The notes beneath the pieces were generated by a model that was not told the origin of the DNA, ran no database searches, and saw nothing but the letters and a program-made list of their open reading frames with translations. The translations under genes and the position numbers were made by a program. Of a stretch of DNA of 64,000 nucleotides, positions 32,434-41,105 are shown piece by piece. This DNA comes from Bacteroidetes bacterium UBA2475 (GTDB taxonomy: Bacteria > Bacteroidota > Bacteroidia > B-17B0 > Aurantibacillaceae), in NCBI GenBank assembly GCA_002342065.1, contig DDPF01000003.1:352769-416768 (forward strand), given 5' to 3'. Each line of letters begins with the position of its first letter. Within the stretch, counting starts at the first letter, position 1.

Positions 32434-34344
32434 TTGGAATTACGTTTTATAAGCACGATGCATTTTATTTTCCAACAGAAAAGATCATTTAACTACCTAC
32501 AAAAAATCTGGCTTTGCTTGTTTTGTTGTACGTATTTTTTTTCCGGTTCTCAAACCGCTTATTCAACTGATCCGGCCTACCTTGCTTTTAAAACAGAAAA
32601 GAACAATCTCATCACTAATTATTATTTTACATATCCCGATACAAGCATCACTACACTTCATAATTATTTTCCACGAAATTTTTTAGGCAATATTGGTTTG
32701 CCTTCTCCAAATTATATACTGAATTACGGCACTAACGATCTTGGTTTTAATTTTTGTCCTTCGGCTTACAAGAATGATATGTATAACGAGAACCAGGTAA
32801 ATTATTATCGTTCAAAAGGGCCTTATGCCAACCTTACCGGTATTGCCGGAAGTAAAAAATTTCAGGTCTTTAAAATGGTCTTTACTCACACATATAAAAG
32901 AGTAAATGTGGCTTTAAAATTCAGCCGCTATACATCGGAAGGCTTTTATCTTAAACAACAAAGCTATACCAACAATTTTTATCTTTCGAGCAATTACACT
33001 ACAAAAAAAGAACGTTTCGGTTATTATTTTTATATACTAAATAATGGAAATAGGAACAGGGAGAACGGAGGTATAAAAGCCGACAGTCTTACAGAAGTAA
33101 CATTAATACAGAACAAAGAACTTTTTCCTGTAAAATTAAACGGAGCTACAAGAGATAACCGCGAATTTAAAGCCATGTTCAATCCTTATTTTAAATTAAA
33201 TAAAGGTCGCGATTCGTCAACTAAGCTCAATCATTTTATTCAATTAAAATCGAGTTTCGCTGGCAGCAGTTATGAATACACCGATGATAATATTGCTTCA
33301 GACAAATATTACATTATTATGTATTTAGACACTTTAAAGACCCGCGATAGTTCTCATGTGCGGAAATTTATAAACGAAATTAGTTATGCTGCTGTATCTA
33401 CCAACTCTAATTTTGCGCTCTCGTTTGGATACAAGAACGAGATAAACCAGGTTTGGCAAAAAGCCGATAGTTTATTTTATAATCATATTGCAACAGCCGA
33501 TCTTGTTTTTAGAAAGCAATTCACCAACGATCAGAGAGCTGCAAAAGACCAAAGATCACTTCAAACACATTTTAATTTTCAATACATTTTTGAGGGTGCT
33601 AATAAAGGCAATTACAAAGCAGAAAGCCGATCTGTTTTTCTCTTAAACGGAGGTAAGTCGCGTTATTTATATTTAAATTTATTAGCTGAGAACCGTTCTG
33701 CAGATTATATTTATAATTATTGGGTCAGCAATCATTTTACATGGTTTAATAACGGTTATAAAGCGCAACAACAAACACAAGCTAACTTAGGTTTTGCTTT
33801 CAACAAGAATATTTCATTTGGTGTTTTCATTCAAAACATAAGTAACTATTTGTATTTTGATAACGTGGGTTTACCGGGACAATACGCAAAGACAATAAGC
33901 AATGCCGGTTTTAATTTAAATTTTTCGAAGATATTTTTTAAACACCTTGGCACTTCGTTAGAATACCGTTTCCAAAACACATCTCACACTTCTTATGTTC
34001 GACTTCCAAAAAATCAGGCAACAGCTAAATTATTTTATACCGGTTTTCTTTTTAAAAATAATTTGCAATTGCAAATAGGAAGTCAGTTACAGATCTACGA
34101 TTCATTTTATTCTTATGGTTATATGCCCGCCACACAAGCTTTCTATTTACAAGAGAATTTTAAAACAACTCCCTACCCTTTTTTAGATGCTTACATTAAT
34201 GCACGAATAAAACCGGTATCGTTTTTCTTTAAACTTGAAAACGCATTATATGGCCTTGCCGGAACAAATTACGCTTTAACACAAGGTTATTTTCAAACCG
34301 ACAGGGCGTTCAGAATTGGTATCAGTTGGAGCTTTTTTGACTAA
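32434..34344 (+). CDS. Putative porin (Bacteroidota 'putative porin' family)
   Basis: 636 residues; the first ATG after the TTG at 32434 is at 32458 and also gives a signal peptide (IWLCLFCCTYFFSG). The mature part is a series of amphipathic strands with alternating aromatic and polar residues, e.g. KSRYLYLNLLAENRSADYIY, TSLEYRFQNTSHTSYVRLP and LDAYINARIKPVSFFFKLEN, ending with the aromatic C-terminus RIGISWSFFD. This matches the PF14121-like putative porin family. Likely an outer-membrane barrel; the solute is unknown. Convergent with rlmH, 50 bases apart. Confidence 0.82.
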   Translation: MELRFISTMHFIFQQKRSFNYLQKIWLCLFCCTYFFSGSQTAYSTDPAYLAFKTEKNNLITNYYFTYPDTSITTLHNYFPRNFLGNIGLPSPNYILNYGTNDLGFNFCPSAYKNDMYNENQVNYYRSKGPYANLTGIAGSKKFQVFKMVFTHTYKRVNVALKFSRYTSEGFYLKQQSYTNNFYLSSNYTTKKERFGYYFYILNNGNRNRENGGIKADSLTEVTLIQNKELFPVKLNGATRDNREFKAMFNPYFKLNKGRDSSTKLNHFIQLKSSFAGSSYEYTDDNIASDKYYIIMYLDTLKTRDSSHVRKFINEISYAAVSTNSNFALSFGYKNEINQVWQKADSLFYNHIATADLVFRKQFTNDQRAAKDQRSLQTHFNFQYIFEGANKGNYKAESRSVFLLNGGKSRYLYLNLLAENRSADYIYNYWVSNHFTWFNNGYKAQQQTQANLGFAFNKNISFGVFIQNISNYLYFDNVGLPGQYAKTISNAGFNLNFSKIFFKHLGTSLEYRFQNTSHTSYVRLPKNQATAKLFYTGFLFKNNLQLQIGSQLQIYDSFYSYGYMPATQAFYLQENFKTTPYPFLDAYINARIKPVSFFFKLENALYGLAGTNYALTQGYFQTDRAFRIGISWSFFD

Positions 34345-34394
34345 GTAAAATATCACAAAGGAGTTAAAAGAGACGATTTATACTTTTTTAACGC

Positions 34395-34868
34395 TTACTC
34401 GTGGTGGTATTTTTCGCCTTTTAAAATAGTGAAAGCGCGGTACAGCTGCTCAACAAAAAAGAGTCTTACCATTTGATGCGAGAAGGTCATTTGTGATAAG
34501 GAGATCTTTGAATTAGCCCGTTTATAGACCGTTTCACTAAAGCCAAAAGGCCCGCCAATTAAGAATATCAGGCGTTTTGTTGATGCATTTTGTTTTTGGG
34601 CAATAAGGTTTGAAAAATCTACAGAAGAATACTCTTTTCCCTGTTCATCCAATAAAATAAGCTGATCTTCGGGTAATATAGCGCTTAAAATAAGCTTGGC
34701 CTCTTCCTGCTTTTGCTCGCTATGACTGCGCTGCCGCACTGTCTTTGGCACATTAATTGTAACCATATCAAATGCACAGTAGTTCTTAAGCCGTTTGGTA
34801 TATATTTCAATGCCCTCGGTCAAATAACTCTCCTGTGTTTTATCTATTTGAAGTAACAAGATCTTCAT
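34395..34868 (-). CDS. rlmH: 23S rRNA (pseudouridine-1915-N3)-methyltransferase RlmH
   Basis: 157-residue SPOUT methyltransferase. The knot is visible as FLIGGPFGFSETVYKRAN and SLSQMTFSHQMVRLFFVEQLYRA, with EKYHHE at the very C-terminus, all diagnostic of RlmH. It methylates pseudouridine 1915 in helix 69 of 23S rRNA. Its start is 43 bases from the divergent DUF4783 gene, and the two share an AT-rich promoter region. Confidence 0.95.
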   Translation of the reverse strand: MKILLLQIDKTQESYLTEGIEIYTKRLKNYCAFDMVTINVPKTVRQRSHSEQKQEEAKLILSAILPEDQLILLDEQGKEYSSVDFSNLIAQKQNASTKRLIFLIGGPFGFSETVYKRANSKISLSQMTFSHQMVRLFFVEQLYRAFTILKGEKYHHE

Positions 34869-34900
34869 TGGTTAAAAGTGCGAAAAAATTATTAACTTTG
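34868..34900 (+). promoter_or_regulatory. Promoter of the DUF4783-nadC operon
   Basis: TTG (34868-34870), 22 bases, TAACTTTG (34893-34900), an exact TAnnTTTG -7 box. The ATG is at 34912, so the leader is only a few bases. The -33 box overlaps the rlmH start codon. Confidence 0.6.
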
Positions 34901-34911
34901 TAATACATCAT

Positions 34912-35286
34912 ATGAAAATTGCGATAAATATCTTTTACCTGATTTTTACATTCTTTTTTGCCGGTGTTGAACCGAGCGAAGAGATCGTAGCTGCTTTAAA
35001 GCAAGGTAAAACCGCAGATATGGTAAAATACTTTGACGAAAAGCTTTCCATAAAGATCATTAACCAAGAAGACGTATTAAGTAAAGCACAGGCAGAGGCT
35101 AATTTAAAATTCTTTTTCGAAAAACATACTGTTAAAACATTTTCATCAAGCCATGTTAGTTCTGTAAATAACGGAGCCCAATATATTACTGGCACATTAG
35201 AAACAAACAGCGGTAAATTCAGGGTCTCTATTTTATTAAGACGAAATTTAATTGCTCAATTTCGAATAGAAACAGATAATGACTAA
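34912..35286 (+). CDS. DUF4783-like secreted protein
   Basis: 124 residues with a signal peptide (INIFYLIFTFFFAGVE). The body (EIVAALKQGKTADMVKYFDE, then FFEKHTVKTFSSSHV, and FRVSILLRRNLIAQFRIE) has the compact NTF2-like pattern of DUF4783 proteins, which are usually found next to nadC in Bacteroidota. No catalytic residues. Likely periplasmic. Overlaps the nadC start by eight bases, so co-translation is probable; the functional link to NAD synthesis is unexplained. Confidence 0.8.
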   Translation: MKIAINIFYLIFTFFFAGVEPSEEIVAALKQGKTADMVKYFDEKLSIKIINQEDVLSKAQAEANLKFFFEKHTVKTFSSSHVSSVNNGAQYITGTLETNSGKFRVSILLRRNLIAQFRIETDND

Positions 35287-36148
35287 TTTCATCAAGCTTC
35301 ATCAAAAGCATTTTAATTTCAAACAATTCATTCTCGATTCTTTTACTGAAGATGTTGGCGATGGCGACCACACCTCTCTTTCTACAATTCCAAAGAACCA
35401 TAAAGGTAAAATGCAGCTACTTGTAAAAGAGGATGGCATTATTGCAGGAATTACAGCTGCAGAAAAGATCTTTATGCAGGTTGACAAAAATTTTAAGTTA
35501 AAGATATTTATTAAAGACGGTGCTAAAGTAAAAAAAGGAGATGTTGCTTTTGTTATTGAAGGTAACACTCAAAAATTACTGACAGCAGAACGCCTTGTTT
35601 TAAATATCATGCAACGCATGAGCGGCATAGCAACTAAAACAAATTATTTACAAAATTTGTGCAAGGGCACAAAAGCCGTTGTAATTGACACGCGCAAAAC
35701 TACACCCGGTTTTCGTTTTTTTGAAAAATGGGCAGTTGTAATTGGTGGGGGTGCCAACCATCGTTACGGATTATTTGATATGATCTTAATAAAAGACAAT
35801 CACGTCGATTTTGCAGGAGGGATTATTGAAGCAATTGATGCAGCCAACTCTTATTTAAAAAAGAACAAAAAGAAACTGGCAATTGAAGTTGAAACACGCA
35901 CGTTAGAAGATGTAAAAAAAGTATTGAAGCATGGTGGAGTAAAACGCATTATGCTTGATAATTATACACCACAACAAACTTTGGAAGCTGTTAACCTGAT
36001 CAGCGGAAAATTTGAAGTAGAATCTTCCGGCGGCATTACTGAAACTAATATTGCCTCTTATGCCAAATGTGGCGTTGATTTTATCTCCATCGGTGCGTTA
36101 ACGCATCATATCAAAAGCCTTGATCTAAGTCTGAAGGCTATCAAGTAA
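35279..36148 (+). CDS. nadC: Nicotinate-nucleotide pyrophosphorylase (carboxylating)
   Basis: 289 residues. It converts quinolinate and PRPP to nicotinate mononucleotide, releasing CO2, in de novo NAD synthesis. Recognised by EDVGDGDHTSL at the N-terminus, AERLVLNIMQRMSGIATKT, DTRKTTPGFR, HRYGLFDMILIKDNHV and IEVETRTLEDV, then DNYTP and SSGGITETNI in the barrel domain. All active-site basic residues of the family (R, H, K clusters) are in place. A short hairpin overlaps the stop codon (36137-36154) but lacks a T-run. Confidence 0.95.
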   Translation: MTNFIKLHQKHFNFKQFILDSFTEDVGDGDHTSLSTIPKNHKGKMQLLVKEDGIIAGITAAEKIFMQVDKNFKLKIFIKDGAKVKKGDVAFVIEGNTQKLLTAERLVLNIMQRMSGIATKTNYLQNLCKGTKAVVIDTRKTTPGFRFFEKWAVVIGGGANHRYGLFDMILIKDNHVDFAGGIIEAIDAANSYLKKNKKKLAIEVETRTLEDVKKVLKHGGVKRIMLDNYTPQQTLEAVNLISGKFEVESSGGITETNIASYAKCGVDFISIGALTHHIKSLDLSLKAIK

Positions 36149-36224
36149 TTGATAGATCTACTTATTAATAAGCTAAATAGATTTATGATTTTTATTCGTA
36201 ATTTTATTCCAAAATCTAAACAAT

Positions 36225-36617
36225 ATGTATAAAGCCATTTTAGAAGTAGAAGGGAAAGTATATTCTTTATCAAGCATAAACATTAATACATATAACCGAG
36301 GCTCAGGTTATGACCCAAACCCTAACGATCAAACTCTCGTGTTTCAGATCAGGACCACAAAAATGGATCAATTTATCTGGAACTGGGTTAGCAGCCCTGA
36401 CATCGCAAAAAAGAATGGCAAAATAAAATTTATTGACCTGGATGAAAACGTGGTAGTAAAAACCATTACTTTTGAAAATGGCTTTAGTAGTGCGTATAAT
36501 ATGAACTTTTATCAGAATAGTGATAGCAATGATACCAGTATTACTTTATCAGCTTCAAAAATTACTATTCAGGTAAGCACTGTATCCCCTTCAACTCCCG
36601 GAGCAACAAAAGATTAA
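36225..36617 (+). CDS. TssD (Hcp)-like type VI secretion tube protein, orphan
   Basis: 130 residues resembling Bacteroidota T6SS-iii tube proteins: ILEVEGKVYSLSSININTYNRG at the N-terminus, KKNGKIKFIDLDENVVVKTI, then ENGFSSAYNMNFYQNS and ITLSASKITIQ. The lone strand pattern and length fit Hcp/TssD. No other T6SS or contractile-injection gene lies in the window, so this is an orphan, perhaps an effector carrier or a domesticated copy. It is convergent with the DUF1801 gene, whose end overlaps by four bases. Confidence 0.65.
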   Translation: MYKAILEVEGKVYSLSSININTYNRGSGYDPNPNDQTLVFQIRTTKMDQFIWNWVSSPDIAKKNGKIKFIDLDENVVVKTITFENGFSSAYNMNFYQNSDSNDTSITLSASKITIQVSTVSPSTPGATKD

Positions 36618-36961
36618 TTATAAAGTTTACAGGCCTCTTTTAAGATCTCTTTTATGTTTTTTATATCTATATCCTTATTGGGATCAATATAAAACACCCT
36701 GACCTGCGTTCTTCCTTCAGCAACAAGTTTTTTATGTTTTATTTTATTGCCGTCGACAAAACCAATATATAGTGCTCCGCTTTTTTTACTGATAGAAAAA
36801 TAACAAAACAATTTTTTCTTATAGGTGAAGAAGGCTGTAGTATATTTCCAGTGCTCTTCGATCTGAGGAGAGTATCTCAATAAAAATTTCCTTAGAAATA
36901 AAAGACAACTCTGCTCAGGTTCAGGTTGTGAGAAATAATAATTATCAAGATAATTTAGCAT
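36614..36961 (-). CDS. DUF1801-like protein
   Basis: 115 residues. Pattern of DUF1801/YdhG-like proteins: LRKFLLRYSPQIEEHWKYTTAFFTYKKKLFC, then ALYIGFVDGNKIKHKKL and a C-terminal helix IDIKNIKEILKEACKLY. Cytoplasmic, with no known activity. It is the last gene of the four-gene leftward operon: its first codons overlap the end of the glycosyltransferase gene by 17 bases. Confidence 0.7.
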   Translation of the reverse strand: MLNYLDNYYFSQPEPEQSCLLFLRKFLLRYSPQIEEHWKYTTAFFTYKKKLFCYFSISKKSGALYIGFVDGNKIKHKKLVAEGRTQVRVFYIDPNKDIDIKNIKEILKEACKLYN

Positions 36962-38030
36962 TTTTAAAAACTTCCAGGTAAGAGTGTTGATGTGCTTTTA
37001 CACAATAGTTTTTGATCACAGTTTCTCTGCCTTTGTTGCCAACTTCAATTCTTAAAGTTTCGTTCTCGATCAAATTAGACAGAACAGTAAACCATTCATC
37101 ATCCGTCGTAACTAAAAAGCCATTCGCTCCATTTTGAATGATATCTTTATTTACACCAACCGCACTCATTACAGTCGGCACAGCACATGCCATATACGAA
37201 AGTCCTTTTAAGCCACATTTACCATTCGCCCATTCATCATCGGGCAAGGGCATCAAACCAATATCCAATGAGTTTAATTCACTTACTTCTGTGTTTTCTT
37301 TCCACTCTATTGCTTCAATATTTAACGTTTCATGCTTATAATATTTATCACCAATAACCTTAAACTTTAATTTATTCCTGTATTTTTCCTGGAGTTTTAT
37401 AAGAACCGGAACTAATAATTCAAAATGTTTTATGGTACTAATACTTCCACTCCATCCTATTGTGATCAACTTTTTATTACGATGTTCTGCTTTTGGCACG
37501 TGCCATTCTGAATTTACTGTGGTTGGAATAATAACAACATTTTTATTGTACGGTTTTGCTTTTTCTGCCAAATAAGCATTACCAGCAATCACACAATGTG
37601 CTTTAGCAACATTAGTATAAAATTTTTCAGGTTTTTTTATCCATTCCCACTTTTTATTTCCCGGACTGGTATCGGCTAGCCAGATACTATCGTCAAAATC
37701 AAAAATAACATAAGCGCCTGAGCGAAATGCTTTTTTTTCAAAATAAGAGCTTCCTAAAAAAGAAGTTTCTCTTTGAATAAAAATGATATCGTACTTTTTA
37801 AATTGAAACGAATCTCTTAAACGTATAAAAAAAGATTTAATTAAAATGAAAGCTTTCGCCAAAACATTTCCTTTAGAATAAAAAAGCTCATCATCTTTTT
37901 GGTTGAGCAAATAAGAAAATTTAAATTTAAAACCATTCTCTTCTAAAAAAGGTAAATATTGCTCGAATCTGTAACGCTGACTGGGTGAGCGTTTAGGTCT
38001 GTGGGCACAAAGTATTAACACGTTAGCCAT
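36945..38030 (-). CDS. Glycosyltransferase family 4 protein
   Basis: 361 residues, two Rossmann-like domains. N-terminal part: ANVLILCAHRPKRSPSQRYRFEQYLPFL, YDIIFIQRE, FDFDDSIWLAD. C-terminal part: ITIGWSGSISTIKHFELLVPVL, IGLMPLPDDEWANGKCGLKGLSYMACAVPTV with the nucleotide-sugar-binding acidic residue, and NGFLVTTDDEW. It transfers a sugar from a nucleotide donor to an unknown acceptor, probably for surface polysaccharide. The gene starts directly at the stop of the small membrane-protein gene. Confidence 0.87.
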   Translation of the reverse strand: MANVLILCAHRPKRSPSQRYRFEQYLPFLEENGFKFKFSYLLNQKDDELFYSKGNVLAKAFILIKSFFIRLRDSFQFKKYDIIFIQRETSFLGSSYFEKKAFRSGAYVIFDFDDSIWLADTSPGNKKWEWIKKPEKFYTNVAKAHCVIAGNAYLAEKAKPYNKNVVIIPTTVNSEWHVPKAEHRNKKLITIGWSGSISTIKHFELLVPVLIKLQEKYRNKLKFKVIGDKYYKHETLNIEAIEWKENTEVSELNSLDIGLMPLPDDEWANGKCGLKGLSYMACAVPTVMSAVGVNKDIIQNGANGFLVTTDDEWFTVLSNLIENETLRIEVGNKGRETVIKNYCVKAHQHSYLEVFKNAKLS

Positions 38031-38375
38031 TTATTCCTCTACCTCAATTTTAAACCTGTGTAAAAACCGATGTACGACCGGCGAAATAATGATTGCTACA
38101 GAAGTTAAAAAAGTAACGCCGCTATAGATTGCATAAAAAGAAGCGAAGATTTTTCCCTCATTATTTATAGCTTTATCTACAGGGCCCATGCCGGTTAGTA
38201 TCATACTGGCATTGTATAAACTATCTACCCATCCTAAATTAAAATAATGGTGGTAACCGATCATGCCAATTAATAATGAAAAAGCTAAAATAAGAATTCC
38301 TGCAATAGCACTTCGTAATATTTTATTTACGAAGTGCTTTTGAGGAGGTAAAGGTTTTAATTGACCGTCAGCCAT
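38031..38375 (-). CDS. Two-TM K+-channel-like protein with altered filter
   Basis: 114 residues. TM1 (AGILILAFSLLIGMIGY, about 25-41), a pore-helix-like segment (LGWVDSLYNASMIL), the filter-like TGMGPV (61-66), then NNEGKIFASFYAIYSGVTFL (TM2). The W-D-x-L-Y ... G-K-x-F-A ... Y ... G layout matches the pore region of two-TM ion channels, but the selectivity filter TVGYGD is replaced. It may be an ion channel of other selectivity or a structural relative. Encoded between the AAA ATPase (2 bases) and the GT4 (0 bases), so one operon. Confidence 0.6.
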   Translation of the reverse strand: MADGQLKPLPPQKHFVNKILRSAIAGILILAFSLLIGMIGYHHYFNLGWVDSLYNASMILTGMGPVDKAINNEGKIFASFYAIYSGVTFLTSVAIIISPVVHRFLHRFKIEVEE

Positions 38376-38377
38376 TG

Positions 38378-40999
38378 TTAGCTTCCAAATTTAAAGCCTA
38401 AACTTTGTCTGTTGCCTGTTGATTGTGTTTGCAGATGTTTAACGTCATCAAATATTAACTCTGCAAGATGTTCTTTCTTACGCTGATCGCTTGGCATTGA
38501 AGCCAAACGTAAATTTTGTTTCATAACTACATCGCCAACTATTTGTCTTGCTGTTCTTGCGTTACCAAAAAATTTATCCCTGTTCTCGTAAAGATCATTT
38601 AAGTAAGACCTTAAATGTGCTTCTGCTTCTGGATTTGCTGTTAAGCTTTCTTTTTGCAATAAATTTTTAGTGATCACCCATAACTGTTCTGCTTGGTAAT
38701 CTTCAAAAACAAATGTTTTATCAAAGCGCGATTTAAAGCCGGGATTACTTTCAATGAACATGTGCATATTTTCAGGATAACCTGCAACGATGATACCAAA
38801 TTTACCGCGCTGATCTTCCATACGTTTTAAAATTACCTGGATGGCTTCCTGTCCAAAATCGTTTCCGCCGTGACCTGCTAAACCATAAGCTTCATCAATA
38901 AATAAAATTCCACCCATGGCATCTTCAATTACAGCTGCGGTTTTTGTGGCTGTTTGTCCAACATAACCGGCAACCAGACCTTCCCTGTCAACCTCCACAA
39001 CATGGCCACGCTCTATCACTCCTAAGGCTTTGTAAATTTTTGCCATGATACGTGCTAAAGTTGTTTTACCGGTACCGGGATTTCCTGAGAATACAGAGTG
39101 AAGTGAGAATTTATTTACAACATCTTTACCTGTTTCGTTATAAAAGCGAATTAGTTTTACCAACTCGTGGATATCCTGTTTTATTTTATCCATACCAACA
39201 AGATCATTCAGTTCTGCTAAGGCATCGTTCAATTGTTTATCGTTAACCGTTAGTTTCAGTTTCTTCTTCTGCTCGGTCATAAATACATCTTCCAGATCAG
39301 CTAAAGTGATTGTTGAAAGATCTTCTTTAGAAAGATTAGCAAGGTCGGTTGATTTCATTAAACGTAAACCCATGTTTTGTTTTGCTTCTTCAACAACCGC
39401 ATTTACAAAACGGGCATTACCAAAATGTTCATCACGTTTACGATACGCTTCTATTAATTGTTCTTTTAAATAATTATCCGCTTCTGCCGAGAAACTAATT
39501 TGTTTTTGTCCTGATGAATACACCGCAATAGCATGAAGTTCTTCAGGCAAATAATCATCAAAGTGAAAGTATTCTGTGAAGCGCGATTTTAATCCCGGGT
39601 TACTTTCTATAAAACTTTTAATTTGTTTTGGATAACCGGCGCCAATAATGGCAATATCTCCGGGGCCATCACTCATTTCTTTTAAAAGCATTTCAATAAC
39701 CTCTTTCCCAAAATCTTTGCTGTCATCATCCGAACGCGCTAACGAATATGCTTCATCAATAAATAAAATACCACCGCGTGCACTATCTATCATCTTTTTA
39801 GTTTTCGGCGCGGTTTGTCCAATATATTCACCCACTAATGCAGCACGATCTACCTCAACAACGTGACCTTTGCTTAACAATCCCATTTTGTTATAGATCT
39901 TGCCTAACATTTTTACGATTGTTGTTTTTCCTGTGCCGGGATTGCCGGTAAAAATACTATGTAAGGCAATTTTACCTGAATCATCAAAACCTTTTTCTTT
40001 ACGCAATTTTGTAAAATTTAAATAGGTGATGTTCTCGCGAATAGATTTTTTTACGCCATCCAAACCTATCAATGCATCCAGATCAACCAATAATTCTTCT
40101 AAAGTTTTTTCTGTAGTGCCTTCATTATTATTTGGATTTTGACTAGCGCTTGAGTTACCGGCTGTTAAAGTTTGCTCAATAGTTTTTAATAATGGCGTTT
40201 CTCCTTCTTCTTCAACGTTGGCGCAATTAAAAGTAGTTGCACCAACTAACACATCATTAAAAACAACCTCAACCAAATATTTATCGTCTGTCCATATACC
40301 CGGCGTATCGCTACCCCAGGCTTTTTCAAATGTATATGTATAATCTACCTTATTTGCATCTACGAAACCGGTTTGCACAACTGAAGCTTTTGGTTGACCA
40401 GAATCATCATAAAAATTCACGAATAACTCGTAGTGATAATCAACAGCGCTAATGTTCTTAAATTTAACTTCGGCCCAAACATATTTTGTATCGTTCTTAC
40501 TAAATGTTTTAAGGTATTTGCGGTTACGTTCCTGCCATCCATCGTGGTGACTGTTATATAATTTAATGTGTTCAATTTCTAAATATGGGTTTGCGTGAAT
40601 TGTTACTTCACCAACATCGTTAATGTGAAATAATTTTTCGCCTATAAAAACATCATCAATATAAGCTTGCCATAAATAACTGCCTTTGGTCCAAAAAGTT
40701 CCTTTAGCTTCAACACCCCAACCATCACGTAAATAAAAAATATTCTCGTCTTTTTTTACATTGATCGATAACTCACGGTTACAAATTTCTTTTTTACCAA
40801 CATTTTCAACACACTTAAGATTTACTTTTGCGGTCCAATCTTCTTCATCAAAAAATTTATTAAAAATTGCCAACTCAACCCTTACATAATCTATTTCGGC
40901 TTTATCTAAAGTTGTTCGGTAACGTTTTTGATTGTTCACCATCCACTCATTGTTGCAAAATGTTTGCAAGCTCTTAAACTTGTATCTTTTCTCCATCAT
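38378..40999 (-). CDS. Double-AAA ATPase of the CbbX/SpoVK type with duplicated N-terminal beta module
   Basis: 873 residues (or 872 from the second Met). Two AAA+ domains of the CbbX family: domain 1 about 303-570 (Walker A GNPGTGKTT at 352-360, Walker B ILFIDEA at 411-417); domain 2 about 592-850 (Walker A at 639-647, Walker B GILFIDEA near 697-704), both with the GYPKQ/GYPENM sensor-like and NARF/NART arginine regions. The N-terminal ~260 residues hold a duplicated beta-type module: WGVEAKGTFWTKGSYLWQAY (94-113) and WGSDTPGIWTDDKYLVEVVF (228-247), joined by a linker rich in Asn/Ser/Thr. This module is not a known domain to me. First gene of a four-gene operon. Confidence 0.85.
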   Translation of the reverse strand: MMEKRYKFKSLQTFCNNEWMVNNQKRYRTTLDKAEIDYVRVELAIFNKFFDEEDWTAKVNLKCVENVGKKEICNRELSINVKKDENIFYLRDGWGVEAKGTFWTKGSYLWQAYIDDVFIGEKLFHINDVGEVTIHANPYLEIEHIKLYNSHHDGWQERNRKYLKTFSKNDTKYVWAEVKFKNISAVDYHYELFVNFYDDSGQPKASVVQTGFVDANKVDYTYTFEKAWGSDTPGIWTDDKYLVEVVFNDVLVGATTFNCANVEEEGETPLLKTIEQTLTAGNSSASQNPNNNEGTTEKTLEELLVDLDALIGLDGVKKSIRENITYLNFTKLRKEKGFDDSGKIALHSIFTGNPGTGKTTIVKMLGKIYNKMGLLSKGHVVEVDRAALVGEYIGQTAPKTKKMIDSARGGILFIDEAYSLARSDDDSKDFGKEVIEMLLKEMSDGPGDIAIIGAGYPKQIKSFIESNPGLKSRFTEYFHFDDYLPEELHAIAVYSSGQKQISFSAEADNYLKEQLIEAYRKRDEHFGNARFVNAVVEEAKQNMGLRLMKSTDLANLSKEDLSTITLADLEDVFMTEQKKKLKLTVNDKQLNDALAELNDLVGMDKIKQDIHELVKLIRFYNETGKDVVNKFSLHSVFSGNPGTGKTTLARIMAKIYKALGVIERGHVVEVDREGLVAGYVGQTATKTAAVIEDAMGGILFIDEAYGLAGHGGNDFGQEAIQVILKRMEDQRGKFGIIVAGYPENMHMFIESNPGFKSRFDKTFVFEDYQAEQLWVITKNLLQKESLTANPEAEAHLRSYLNDLYENRDKFFGNARTARQIVGDVVMKQNLRLASMPSDQRKKEHLAELIFDDVKHLQTQSTGNRQSLGFKFGS

Positions 41000-41105
41000 T
41001 AAAAATTTTATATACTAAAAATAGAAAAACTAATTAAAAAAAGGAAATTATTTGATCTTTTTCTGAGTTTGGGCTTTATCGTTTAAAGGCTTATTTTTGT
41101 GGCTA

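Noticed and set aside
36137..36154. Hairpin over the nadC stop codon as a terminator
   Set aside because: The CTATCAA/TTGATAG stem is short and has no T-run, so I do not list it as a feature.
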